NCBI RefSeq assembly: GCF_021864535.1
Contig: NZ_JAKJIC010000025.1
Coordinates: 1-53,165, forward strand
DNA from: Oryzibacter oryziterrae
GTDB taxonomy: Bacteria > Pseudomonadota > Alphaproteobacteria > Rhizobiales > Pleomorphomonadaceae
Direction of reading: 5' to 3'
DNA length: 53,165 nucleotides
How positions within the stretch are numbered: position 1 is the stretch's first letter; every line of letters begins with the position of its first letter. Both the position numbers and the translations under genes were made by a program. Positions 11,279 to 19,201 of the stretch are shown here, in pieces. The notes beneath the pieces are model-generated. The model was not told the origin of the DNA and searched no databases. It saw only the letters and a list, made by a program, of their open reading frames with translations.

Positions 11279-11750
11279 ACTCGATACTCGACCTTTGCGC
11301 ACCCACCGACCGGGTTGAACCAACCTGATCGACAAGCGGTTGCTCAAACTTTTGTCTCTGGAGCGATTTCGTCTCGAACTGACTTTGGTCAGATCGGAAA
11401 GCGCTCCAGCATTCCGGCCAGGCAGGCGCCGGCCCCAAGTTTTCCTGGCGGGGCAAACCCATACGGTAAACCGTTTGCCTGTCGCGGCGTCCGCGGCCAG
11501 CTTCACGGCGGCATCCGAACAGCGGAGTGCCGACGGAAAACGGCGCAGAGCTGCACAAATCCAGTTTCTTCTGCGTAATTCTTGAGGCTATTATGGTAAC
11601 CACGGAGTTAAATTGGCTCAACAATCGCCGGCGCGCCAGTTCTTTTGATCCCGCCTATTAATAAACTGTCAATATTGGTAAACAGGCGTTTTCATTTCAT
11701 TAACCATGAGCCCTTACCATGACGCGCGTCTGTCCAAGAGGTCTCATGGT
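11279..11750. other. Divergent promoter region of the exopolysaccharide genes
   Basis: A gap of about 470 bp between the divergent chain-length and export genes. The left part (11279-11560) has ordinary GC content and holds a 52-nt hairpin at 11359-11410. The right part (11575-11705) is clearly AT-rich and is the likely promoter zone of the export gene. No gene is supported here. Confidence 0.6.
11359..11410. repeat. 52-nt palindromic hairpin element
   Basis: The outer arms CTGGAGCG (11359-11366) and CGCTCCAG (11403-11410) are perfect. An inner stem CTGAC (11380-11384) / GTCAG (11389-11393) caps the structure, with partial TTTC/GGAA pairing between. The format (GAGCGATTTC ... GGAAAGCGCTC) resembles short palindromic intergenic repeats common in Rhizobiales genomes; only one clear copy is in this window. 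Confidence 0.5.
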
Positions 11751-12323
11751 ATGGCCAACATGCACCGTCGCACTTTTCTCGTCATGGCTCTTGCTGGCCT
11801 GAGCGGATGCGTCTCCACGCGCCCGGCTCCGAAAGCAGACCCTGCCATGCCGACGGGGCTCGATGGTCCCTATCGCCTCGACAGCGGCGACAAGCTGCGC
11901 GTGACCGTGTTCGAGCAGGCCTCGCTCAGCAACACCTACAGCGTCGATCAAGCCGGCTATATCTCCTTCCCGCTGATCGGAAACGTGCCGGCGCGCGGAC
12001 TGACGACGCAGGAACTGGCGGGGTCGATCGCCAAGGGGCTGCGAGCCGGATATCTGCGCAATCCCGACGTTTCGGTGGAGGTGGACACCTACCGCCCGTT
12101 CTTCATCATGGGTGAAGTACGCAATCCCGGCCAGTATACCTATGTGAACGGGCTGACCGCGCAGACGGCCATCGCGATTGCCGGCGGCTTCACGGCGCGG
12201 GCCAGCGAAGGCTCGGTGCAAATCACACGGCAGATCAACGGTCAGGTCTATACCGGAGCCATCCCGCTCACCGCACCCGTGCGGCCGGGCGACGTGATCC
12301 GCGTGGGGCAGCGCCTGTTCTGA
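11751..12323 (+). CDS. Wza-like polysaccharide export lipoprotein (Poly_export/SLBB)
   Basis: 190 residues. The lipoprotein signal ends LAGLSGC (lipidated Cys near residue 20). A polysaccharide-export domain follows (YRLDSGDKLRVTVFEQ ... YISFPLIGNVPARGLTTQEL, about 38-115). An SLBB domain follows that (FFIMGEVRNPGQYTYVNGLT, about 120-150). This is the short alphaproteobacterial form, without the long C-terminal helix of E. coli Wza. It should form or gate the outer-membrane exit for the polymer. Start 11751 is chosen because AAGAGG lies 9 nt upstream; ATG 11760 is an alternative. Confidence 0.9.
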   Translation: MANMHRRTFLVMALAGLSGCVSTRPAPKADPAMPTGLDGPYRLDSGDKLRVTVFEQASLSNTYSVDQAGYISFPLIGNVPARGLTTQELAGSIAKGLRAGYLRNPDVSVEVDTYRPFFIMGEVRNPGQYTYVNGLTAQTAIAIAGGFTARASEGSVQITRQINGQVYTGAIPLTAPVRPGDVIRVGQRLF

Positions 12324-12567
12324 ACGGCGTCGAAAATGCCTGCGGCGGGACGCCTTGAATGACGTCCCAAAGATGAAAATGAATTTGCTCAAATAGATCG
12401 CTTTTCCTTCATGATCCGGAAAGCCTAAGACGCGTTTACCCAAGGGCTTAACGAAAATAAGATTGGTCCAAGCCGATAGTGCCCCCTGAAAAAACAACGC
12501 GCCGGACACCGGTGCGGACGGCGTTCGATCCTCGCAAACCGGACGTCGACAACAGGGAAGCGAAGAA

Positions 12568-13794
12568 ATGTCGGATACGGGCAAACTCCGGATCGTACAT
12601 ATCGTGCGCTCGCCGATCGGCGGCATCTTTCGGCATATCGTTGATCTTGCGGAAGGGCAGATCGCAGCTGGCCATGATGTGGGCGTGATCTGCGACTCGC
12701 TGACGGGCGACGCCATGTCGGCGCGCTGGATCGCGCGTCTTTCACCGCAATTGAGCCTGGGACTGCATCGTGTGCCGATGCTGCGCACGCCCGGCCCGCA
12801 GGACATGCTGGCAGTGTGGAACCTTGCCCGCCTGATCCGCAAACTGTCACCCGACGTACTGCACGGCCACGGCGCCAAGGGCGGCGTGTTCGCCCGGGTG
12901 ATCGGCAGCTGGCTCGGCTTTGTGGGCAAGCGCCCCTTGCGCATCTACTGCCCGCATGGCGGCAGCCTGCATTACGATCCGAAGTCGGCGCAGGGCCGCA
13001 TCCAGTTCATGATCGAGCGCCTGCTGGCGCGGGTGACGGACGGCTTCATCTTCGTGTCCAATTACGAGGAGCGCACCTTCCGCACCAAGGTCACGGTGCC
13101 GCTGAAGCCGGTTCGGCGCGTGTTCAACGGCCTGAAGCCGGAAGAGTTCGAGCTGCTGGAACCGTCGGAATATGCAGCGGATCTGGTGCATGTGGGCATG
13201 CTGCGCAAGCTCAAGGGCACACAGGTGCTGATCGAAGCCCTGAAGCGGCTGGCCGAGCGCGAGAACCTGCGTCCGACGCTGCGCATCATCGGTGCCGGCG
13301 AAGATCGCCATGCCTTCGAGGCGCAAGTTGTCGAAGCCGGTCTGTCATCGCAGGTGCACTTCTTCGAGCCGATGCCGATCCGCGATGCGCTGGCGCAGGG
13401 ACGGATCCTGGTGGTGCCGAGCCTTGCCGAGTCCATGCCCTATGTGGTGATCGAGGCGAGTGCGGCGGGGATGCCGGTGGTGGCGACACGCGTCGGCGGC
13501 ATCGGCGAGATCTTCGGCGACCTGTCGGACCATCTGGTGCCGCCTGACAATCCGGCGGCCCTTGCCGCCAAGATCGGCTCGACGCTGCGAGCCGAAGCTG
13601 AGGCGCGCGAGCGGGCTCTGGCGATCCGGGAGGCGATTGCGGAAGACTTCTCGGCGGACCACATGGTCGCCAGCACGCTCGAGTTCTACGGCGATCTGAT
13701 GACGCCGCGGCGTGCGCGCCGTGTCGAAGCTGCGGACACAACACAGCCGCAGGGCAAGCCTGCGCGCGGACGCACCCTCCCCCTTTCGCACTGA
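12568..13794 (+). CDS. Glycosyltransferase family 4 (GT-B)
   Basis: 408 residues. The N-terminal donor/acceptor half starts RIVHIVRSPIGGIFRHIVDLAEG, and the C-terminal GT4 half contains VGMLRKLKGTQVLIEAL and the retaining E-x7-E motif in ESMPYVVIE (about residues 288-296). The protein adds a sugar from an NDP-sugar to the lipid-linked repeat unit in the cytoplasm; donor and linkage cannot be inferred. It lies between the export gene and the initiating transferase and is the only typical glycosyltransferase in the locus. The last 30 residues are basic and probably disordered. Confidence 0.9.
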   Translation: MSDTGKLRIVHIVRSPIGGIFRHIVDLAEGQIAAGHDVGVICDSLTGDAMSARWIARLSPQLSLGLHRVPMLRTPGPQDMLAVWNLARLIRKLSPDVLHGHGAKGGVFARVIGSWLGFVGKRPLRIYCPHGGSLHYDPKSAQGRIQFMIERLLARVTDGFIFVSNYEERTFRTKVTVPLKPVRRVFNGLKPEEFELLEPSEYAADLVHVGMLRKLKGTQVLIEALKRLAERENLRPTLRIIGAGEDRHAFEAQVVEAGLSSQVHFFEPMPIRDALAQGRILVVPSLAESMPYVVIEASAAGMPVVATRVGGIGEIFGDLSDHLVPPDNPAALAAKIGSTLRAEAEARERALAIREAIAEDFSADHMVASTLEFYGDLMTPRRARRVEAADTTQPQGKPARGRTLPLSH

Positions 13795-13813
13795 CATTTC
13801 AGGACACGCCCCC

Positions 13814-15331
13814 ATGGCCCTTCAGGAAACGTCACCCGACTTCGGGGTTCCGGCTGCCACGCCCCCCGCCTCCACCACAAGCGCGACGCCGCGCGGCGAT
13901 CGAGCAAAGAGTGTAGCCAAGGCCTTTTCCGAGGCAACGATTGCGCCCTCGCTGGTCAGCGGCAGCGCGGCGGCCTTCGAGTTTGCCGCCCTGACTGCGG
14001 TTGGCGTTCTGATGGAGCGCCTTTGGGCCGCGCCGGCCTCTCTCGGCGACTATCTTCCCACGGTGGGGGCATCGCTGCTCGCCGTACTGACCGCGCAGGT
14101 GCTCGGCGCCAACGAGGTGCCGATGCTGCGCCGGCATGCGCATCGTCTCGGCCGGTTGCTGGGCGTCTGGGCCGCCGTGTTCAGCCTGTGCGCAGTGGTG
14201 ATGATTGTGGGCGATTTGACGCCTGCGCTCGCACGCAGCTGGTACCCGGTGTGGTTCCTGAGCGGGTTCGTGACGCTGATCTTCGCCGCGGCCGTCTCGG
14301 CCACGGCCGTGCGCAACCTGACGCGGGCCGGGCGCCTGCAGAAGCGGGCCGTTATCGTCGGTGGCGGCCCCCTGGCGGAGAGCCTGATCAACGCGCTGGA
14401 AACCTCCGGCGGCAATGAGCTCAAGGTGCTGGGCATCTTCGACGACCGCAACGACGACCGCAGCCCGGAGAGCCAGCAAGGCTTCCCCAAGCTCGGAAAT
14501 GTCAACGAACTCGTGGATTTCGCGCGCGTGGCCTCGGTGGACATGGTGATCGTGTCGCTGCCGCAGACCGCCGAGGTGCGCATCCTCCAGCTTCTCAAGA
14601 AGCTTTGGGTGCTGCCGCTGGACATTCGGCTGGCGGCGCACTCGAGCAAGCTGCGCCTGCGTCCGCGCTCCTATTCCTATGTGGGACGCGTGCCCTTCCT
14701 CGACCTGTTCGATCGGCCGATCGCCGGCTGGGACTCGGTGGTCAAGCGCGTGTTCGACGTGACCATCGCCTCGCTGGCCATCGTTGCCCTGTCGCCGGTG
14801 CTGCTGGGAACGGCGATCGCCGTGCGCCTGTCCTCGCCGGGGCCGATCCTGTTCCGGCAGAAGCGCTATGGCTTCAACAATGAAGTCATCTCGGTGATGA
14901 AGTTCCGCTCGATGTATAATGACAAGGCCGACTATGCGGCGTCCAAGGTGGTGACCAAGGGCGATCCGCGCGTGACGCCGGTGGGGCGCTTCATCCGCAA
15001 GACCTCGCTCGACGAGCTGCCGCAGCTTTTCAATGTGCTCAAGGGCGACCTGTCGCTGGTGGGACCGCGGCCGCATGCGGTCAACGCCCATACCGAACAG
15101 CGCCTTTGGGAAGAAGTGGTCGACGGCTATTTCGCCCGCCACAAGGTCAAGCCGGGCGTGACCGGCTGGGCGCAGATCAACGGCTGGCGCGGCGAAGTGG
15201 ATACGCCGGACAAGATCCAGGCGCGCGTGGAGCATGACCTGCACTATATCGAGAACTGGTCGGTGCTGTTCGACCTCTACATCCTGATGCTGACGCCGAT
15301 CCGCATCCTCAATCAGGAAAACGCGTACTGA
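13814..15331 (+). CDS. Undecaprenyl-phosphate sugar phosphotransferase (WbaP/PssY-like)
   Basis: 505 residues. About four membrane segments occupy residues 45-165. A CoA-binding/NAD-like fold follows from about 178 (AVIVGGGPLAESLINALE). The C-terminal bacterial sugar transferase domain begins near 310, with KRVFDVTIASLAIVALSP, RQKRYGF, KFRSMY, FIRKTSLDELPQLFNVLKGD and LVGPRPH. It transfers a hexose-1-phosphate to undecaprenyl phosphate and so starts repeat-unit assembly. Start ATG 13814 follows AGGA at 13801 and lies 20 bp after the glycosyltransferase stop, so both genes are in one operon. Confidence 0.93.
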   Translation: MALQETSPDFGVPAATPPASTTSATPRGDRAKSVAKAFSEATIAPSLVSGSAAAFEFAALTAVGVLMERLWAAPASLGDYLPTVGASLLAVLTAQVLGANEVPMLRRHAHRLGRLLGVWAAVFSLCAVVMIVGDLTPALARSWYPVWFLSGFVTLIFAAAVSATAVRNLTRAGRLQKRAVIVGGGPLAESLINALETSGGNELKVLGIFDDRNDDRSPESQQGFPKLGNVNELVDFARVASVDMVIVSLPQTAEVRILQLLKKLWVLPLDIRLAAHSSKLRLRPRSYSYVGRVPFLDLFDRPIAGWDSVVKRVFDVTIASLAIVALSPVLLGTAIAVRLSSPGPILFRQKRYGFNNEVISVMKFRSMYNDKADYAASKVVTKGDPRVTPVGRFIRKTSLDELPQLFNVLKGDLSLVGPRPHAVNAHTEQRLWEEVVDGYFARHKVKPGVTGWAQINGWRGEVDTPDKIQARVEHDLHYIENWSVLFDLYILMLTPIRILNQENAY

Positions 15332-15343
15332 TACCATTTCGCC

Positions 15344-15446
15344 CAGGATGCATATGCATCGGCTCAATGACGAAATCTCGAACTTCTCAATTGCGTCAGA
15401 GGCGTGAGACGTTCGAAAGCGGAACACCAAGTGTCATTTCAACCAC
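15344..15446 (+). repeat. Dispersed intergenic element, copy A
   Basis: This stretch aligns over about 100 bp with 30518-30620. Shared blocks are CAGxATGC, GCATCGGCTCA, TTCGAAAGCGGAA and CATTT. It includes an imperfect inverted repeat (CTCGAACTTCTCA near 15378 against TGAGACGTTCGA near 15405). It fills the gap between the initiating transferase and the polymerase gene. Confidence 0.65.
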
Positions 15447-15466
15447 TCTTGGTGCAAGGTGCCCAG

Positions 15467-16765
15467 ATGACGCTGGCAGTGGAGCCTATGCAGAGCCGTG
15501 GTGGCCTGGTCTCGCTTGCGAGGCTGGGCCGCGCCGTTCTGGCGCTGTCGGTGTTCCTCGGCGGCTTCGTGGTGTTCGAGCCGGCGCCTTACGAACTGTT
15601 TCTCGTGGCGGTGATCCCCCTGTGGTTTCTGGGCGGGCTGAAGATCCCGTCTTCGGTGGGGCCGCTGTTCGTGCTGCTGATCGTCTACATGTGCGGCGGT
15701 CTGCTCTCGACGACGCAAACCGGCGCGCCGCGCTTTGTCGACGCGTTGGTCTACATGGGCGTTTCGCTGTTCCTCTCTCTGTCGGCCGTATGGTATGCGG
15801 CGCTGATCTCGGAGGACGTGACGCGGGTGCGCCTGGTGGAGCGCGCCTATATGGCGGCGGCGCTGGTGTCGGCCCTGGTGGGCATCACCAGCTATTTCCA
15901 TCTTCTGCCGGATTCCGATCTGTTCCTGCTCTATGACCGGGCTCGCGGCACCTTCCAGGACCCCAATGTCTTCGGCCCCTATCTGCTGCTGCCGACGCTT
16001 GTGCTGGCGCGGCGGCTGATGACGCGACCGGTGCTGACGCAGCCGGGCAATCTCTTGCTGCTGGCGATCTTGACACTGGCGCTGTTCCTGTCCTTTTCGC
16101 GCGGCGCCTGGGGCATGACCGCGCTGGCGCTGATCATCCTGGCGATGACGGTGGCGGCAACGGCGAGGACCAATCGGCAACGGCTGGTGCTGGTGGGCAT
16201 GGTGGTGGCGGGACTGGTGTTCATCGTGGTGCTGCTCGGTATCGCAGCCTCGATCCCGTCGGTCCACGACATGCTGCTGCAGCGGGCCAAGCTGGTGCAG
16301 GACTATGACGGCAAGACCGGCGCCGAGCTCGGCCGCTTTGCCCGTCACTGGGTGGGCTTCATGATGGCGACCGAAAGACCGCTGGGCATCGGCCCCTGGG
16401 AGTTCGACCGCCTGTTCATCGAGGCGACACACAACACCTATCTGAAGGCCCTGATGGAATATGGATGGCTGGGTTTTGCAGCCTATGTGACGTTGATCAT
16501 CTGGACCGCGCGCAAGGCTGGACGAATGATGTTGCAGCGCAACGATAGTTGTATAGATTTTTCACAATGTGTGGCGGCAGCCTTCTTCGCCCATGTAGCA
16601 GTCGGATGGATCATTGATACCGATCACTGGCGGCATTTCTACATGATCGTCGGACTGATCTGGGGGCTGGAATCGCAAAAAAAGGCCCGGCTCAAAGGGC
16701 CGGGCCAGTTGCAGGACCAGCGCAAACAAGTTCGCGCCGTTTCACCCGTTTTCCGCGCCGAGTGA
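15467..16765 (+). CDS. O-antigen ligase/polymerase-like membrane protein (Wzy_C)
   Basis: 432 residues with about ten membrane segments. The Wzy_C hallmark is LALFLSFSRGAWGM (about 205-215). A large periplasmic loop (HDMLLQRAKLVQDYDGKTG ... THNTYLKALMEYGWLGF) carries the H-x3-Y-type motif of the ligase/polymerase superfamily. It probably joins repeat units in the periplasm. Start ATG 15467 has CAAGG 7 nt upstream; the open frame extends to 15404. The C-terminus is a short basic tail whose DNA contains an antisense-facing terminator-like hairpin (16677-16706). Confidence 0.85.
   Translation: MTLAVEPMQSRGGLVSLARLGRAVLALSVFLGGFVVFEPAPYELFLVAVIPLWFLGGLKIPSSVGPLFVLLIVYMCGGLLSTTQTGAPRFVDALVYMGVSLFLSLSAVWYAALISEDVTRVRLVERAYMAAALVSALVGITSYFHLLPDSDLFLLYDRARGTFQDPNVFGPYLLLPTLVLARRLMTRPVLTQPGNLLLLAILTLALFLSFSRGAWGMTALALIILAMTVAATARTNRQRLVLVGMVVAGLVFIVVLLGIAASIPSVHDMLLQRAKLVQDYDGKTGAELGRFARHWVGFMMATERPLGIGPWEFDRLFIEATHNTYLKALMEYGWLGFAAYVTLIIWTARKAGRMMLQRNDSCIDFSQCVAAAFFAHVAVGWIIDTDHWRHFYMIVGLIWGLESQKKARLKGPGQLQDQRKQVRAVSPVFRAE
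16677..16706 (-). terminator. Intrinsic-terminator-like hairpin on the antisense strand
   Basis: A perfect 8-bp GC stem, GGCCCGGC (16684-16691) / GCCGGGCC (16699-16706), with a 7-nt loop, is followed on the minus strand by seven T (A run 16677-16683 on plus). It lies inside the 3' end of the polymerase coding region. No minus-strand gene that it could serve is visible. Confidence 0.6.
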
Positions 16766-17039
16766 ACCCTGATCAAAACTAGTATGATTATTGATCAAAA
16801 ATTTTAGCCGAAAGCAAGCTCCAGTCGCATCATGACGAGTGGAAATAAGCATTAGTTTTCAGTTTTTGGGATGGGCAAATGTGCCGAGCGGCTCAGGAAA
16901 GTGCCCATTTTGGCGGAAATTAATATATACCAATATGCATCGTTTAGCTTTATAAGCCTTGCAGCCCAACCGGTGTATCACCTAATTGAACACTATAGCT
17001 TGCATCGAGCTTGCCAGCGCCATACGGGATGTGAAGAAC
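16766..17039. promoter_or_regulatory. AT-rich regulatory gap before LysR gene, with direct repeat
   Basis: The gap is clearly AT-rich. TGATCAAAA occurs twice as a direct repeat (16770-16778 and 16792-16800), 22 bp apart, or two helical turns. A terminator-like hairpin ATGGGCA (16871-16877) / TGCCCAT (16902-16908) with TTTT after it may end the polysaccharide operon. An inner GCCG/CGGC stem is at 16883-16892. Promoter elements for the LysR gene are expected at about 16920-17000. Confidence 0.5.
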
Positions 17040-18053
17040 ATGCAGCCCTTCGAGCAGGAACAAACGACACTAACAAAGTCTGCTTTTGATGACCCCTCGA
17101 TCCTGAGCGGACAGTTCTGGGGCGAGTTGCGCGTCTTCCTTGCGGTCGCCAAGGCCAAGTCTTTCAACAAGGCCGCCGACATTCTGAACACCAGCCATCC
17201 CACCGTGTCGCGCCAGGTCAAGCGGCTGCAGGACATGATGGGCTCGCAGCTGTTCGTTCCGACCAAGAGCGGCGTGCGCCTGACGCCGAAGGGCGAAGAG
17301 CTGGCCCGTTCGCTGATCAATCTCGACCAGTCGCTGTTCTCGCTGACCAACGACCTCAAGGCCGAGTCGCGCGACACCGAGGGGCTGGTGCGCATTTCGA
17401 TCACGGACGGCCTGAACACAGCCTTCCTGACGCCGAACCTGCCCTCGTTCACGTCCAACTATCCGCGCATCCAGATGTCGCTGAAGGCGCCGCAGAACGT
17501 CAACAGCCTGAGGGAAAACCAGACCGACATCATGATCGGCTTCTCGGTTCCCACGGCTGCCGACGTATCCTACAAGCAGCTCGGCTACCTGCACTTCATT
17601 CCCGTGGCTTCCCGCGAGTATGTGCGCCAGAACGGACTGCCCTCGCGCGCCAACATCCACCAGCATTTCTTCGTCCACTCGGAATATTACACCGCCAAGA
17701 CGGGCCTGTGGGATCGCTGGCACAACATCATCCACCTGGGGCAGATCGTGCATCTGTGCGAGAACCCGGTGTCCTACGCGATGATGACGAAGGCCGGTGT
17801 CGGCATCGGCCTGCTCGCCAGCTACACGACGCTGGACCCGCAGCTGATCCCGCTGGATCTCGACATCCACGTGGCGGTGCCGATCTATGCGATTGCGCTG
17901 GCTGAGCGGCTGCAGGCGCGCCCGGTGCGCATCACCTATGACTGGCTGTGCGACATGCTGTCGACGCAGAACCCGTGGCTGGCGCGCGAGATGGTGCTCG
18001 GCATCCTGCCGAACGATTATGACCTCGGGTTCCGCCTGACGTTCAACATCTGA
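17040..18053 (+). CDS. LysR-family transcriptional regulator
   Basis: 337 residues. The N-terminal winged HTH (about 27-85) includes FLAVAKAKSFNKAADILNTS, HPTVSRQVKRLQ and QLFVPTKSGVRLTPKGEEL. An effector-binding domain follows (about 110-310). Start ATG 17040 is chosen over the in-frame TTG at 16986, because the HTH begins about 25 residues in and GAAG lies just upstream. Position after the exopolysaccharide genes makes it a candidate regulator of that locus, but this is inference from adjacency. It ends in a strong hairpin. Confidence 0.88.
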   Translation: MQPFEQEQTTLTKSAFDDPSILSGQFWGELRVFLAVAKAKSFNKAADILNTSHPTVSRQVKRLQDMMGSQLFVPTKSGVRLTPKGEELARSLINLDQSLFSLTNDLKAESRDTEGLVRISITDGLNTAFLTPNLPSFTSNYPRIQMSLKAPQNVNSLRENQTDIMIGFSVPTAADVSYKQLGYLHFIPVASREYVRQNGLPSRANIHQHFFVHSEYYTAKTGLWDRWHNIIHLGQIVHLCENPVSYAMMTKAGVGIGLLASYTTLDPQLIPLDLDIHVAVPIYAIALAERLQARPVRITYDWLCDMLSTQNPWLAREMVLGILPNDYDLGFRLTFNI

Positions 18054-18107
18054 GCCCATCGGCGACACAGCTTGCGCCTCGCGGCGCCCTGCAAGCCGCC
18101 TGAAATC

Positions 18108-18147
18108 GACAAGGCCGGCCCGACGGGAACGTCCGGCCGGCTTTGTC
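18108..18147. terminator. Terminator hairpin after LysR gene
   Basis: The 13-bp stem 18108-18120 (GACAAGGCCGGCC) / 18135-18147 (GGCCGGCTTTGTC) has one G-T pair. Its loop holds a second small stem, GACG/CGTC. The T-rich right arm fits an intrinsic terminator. Confidence 0.75.
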
Positions 18148-18158
18148 ATTCCGGTTCG

Positions 18159-18189
18159 CAGGATGCTGACGCATCGGCTCGTTGACGAT
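18159..18189 (+). repeat. Dispersed intergenic element, partial copy C
   Basis: CAGGATGCTGACGCATCGGC followed by TC-TTGACGA matches the left end of copies A and B over about 30 bp. The right half of the element is not present. Confidence 0.5.
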
Positions 18190-18254
18190 CTTGGGTGGTT
18201 TCGCGCTGGCTGCGGAGGCGGATCGCCAGCAGCCGATACAACCGAAACCTGAGA

Positions 18255-18497
18255 CTAAAGGCTGCCAAGCCAGCTTGAGAGCTCCGGAGCAACCGTCACC
18301 CGATCGGCTGCCTCCTCCGCCACACGCTGATAGAACTCCGCCATCTGCGTCAGCTGGGCAACCAGTGCCGGGCTCACCTCGTCGCTGTCGGTATCCAGGA
18401 GGCGTTGCAGCGCCTGCTGGTGGATGACGCCGGTGTCGCGGACCATGGCGACGAATGAGCGTTCCTCGGCCGGATCGAACTGCAGAAAGGAAGCCAT
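18255..18497 (-). CDS. 80-residue hypothetical protein
   Basis: The product starts MASFLQFDPAEERSF and ends ELSSWLGSL. It is acidic and predicted largely helical. I recognise no domain or membrane segment. Its start lies 8 bp after the stop of the GNAT-like gene on the same strand, so it is very likely the second gene of a two-gene operon. The ribosome binding site is weak (GGCGGCG), consistent with translational coupling. No function is proposed. Confidence 0.65.
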   Translation of the reverse strand: MASFLQFDPAEERSFVAMVRDTGVIHQQALQRLLDTDSDEVSPALVAQLTQMAEFYQRVAEEAADRVTVAPELSSWLGSL

Positions 18498-18505
18498 CGC
18501 GCCGC

Positions 18506-19087
18506 CTACTGCCTGTTGTCGAGTTCGAAGACGGACGGCACGTCCCACTGGCCCTCGACGCGGAAGAGCACGGTGGCATCGGTCTCTTCCGAAATCATGT
18601 TCTCCGGCGGCACCAGCTCGCGCACGAGTTCCACATAGGGCTCGGCGTGACCGGCGAACTGGACCGGCTGCTTGTCGACCTGCTTGAAGCCGAGCAGCAT
18701 GCGCCACAGGCGCGCATATTGCGGCATGGCGTGGGTGAGCACGCGGGTATAGCCCTTGCGGGCAATGTGATCGAAGGCGAACTCGGCGGCGGCCTTGATG
18801 GTGCGCGGATCGCGATACTCGGGACGGAAGCAGGTGCGTTCCATCTTGGCGAAGTCCTTGAACCAGCGGATGCGGACAGTGCCGGCCGGCTCGTCGTTCA
18901 CGTAGCAAAGAACGTGAGTGGCCTGGTAGTCGTTGCCGTCGAAGGCCTGAGTCGCCTTGACGCCATGCTCTTCCATGAAGCCGATGGCGCGAATGGCATA
19001 GGTGTGCAGCAGCTGTTCGTATGAAGTTACAATTTCCGTGCGTATGGAGTTGTGGCTACGCGCTGGCTTGTCGGACTTGATCGACAT
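18506..19087 (-). CDS. GNAT-like N-acetyltransferase family protein
   Basis: 193 residues. AAAGGAG stands 8 nt before ATG 19087, a near-perfect ribosome binding site. The core YQATHVLCYVNDEPAGTVRIRWF (parts), KMERTCFRPEYRDPRTIKAAAEFAFDHIARKGYTRVLTHA and the end of the fold resemble a GNAT or autoinducer-synthase-like fold. The acetyl-CoA loop (Q/RxxGxG/A) is poorly matched, so substrate and activity are uncertain. It is followed by an 80-residue protein gene and divergent from a small ORF at 19202. Confidence 0.65.
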   Translation of the reverse strand: MSIKSDKPARSHNSIRTEIVTSYEQLLHTYAIRAIGFMEEHGVKATQAFDGNDYQATHVLCYVNDEPAGTVRIRWFKDFAKMERTCFRPEYRDPRTIKAAAEFAFDHIARKGYTRVLTHAMPQYARLWRMLLGFKQVDKQPVQFAGHAEPYVELVRELVPPENMISEETDATVLFRVEGQWDVPSVFELDNRQ

Positions 19088-19201
19088 GATGCGGCTCCTT
19101 TGTTTACCGTCCCTGCTGCAAGGATGAAATACCGCTTTGAGGCCAATCGGAATGGTGCGAAAATTGGAACCGTTGTACAGCATCGTTGAAGCGGAGAGAT
19201 C

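Noticed and set aside
9158-11578. Long plus-strand open frame antisense to the chain-length gene
   Set aside because: It mirrors a clear Wzz/ExoP gene in a GC-rich genome, its product is low-complexity Gly/Arg/His-rich, and it has no recognisable domain.
16871-17089. 72-codon frame beginning at 16871
   Set aside because: Its start lies in a hairpin arm, it has no ribosome binding site, and it overlaps the LysR gene in another frame.
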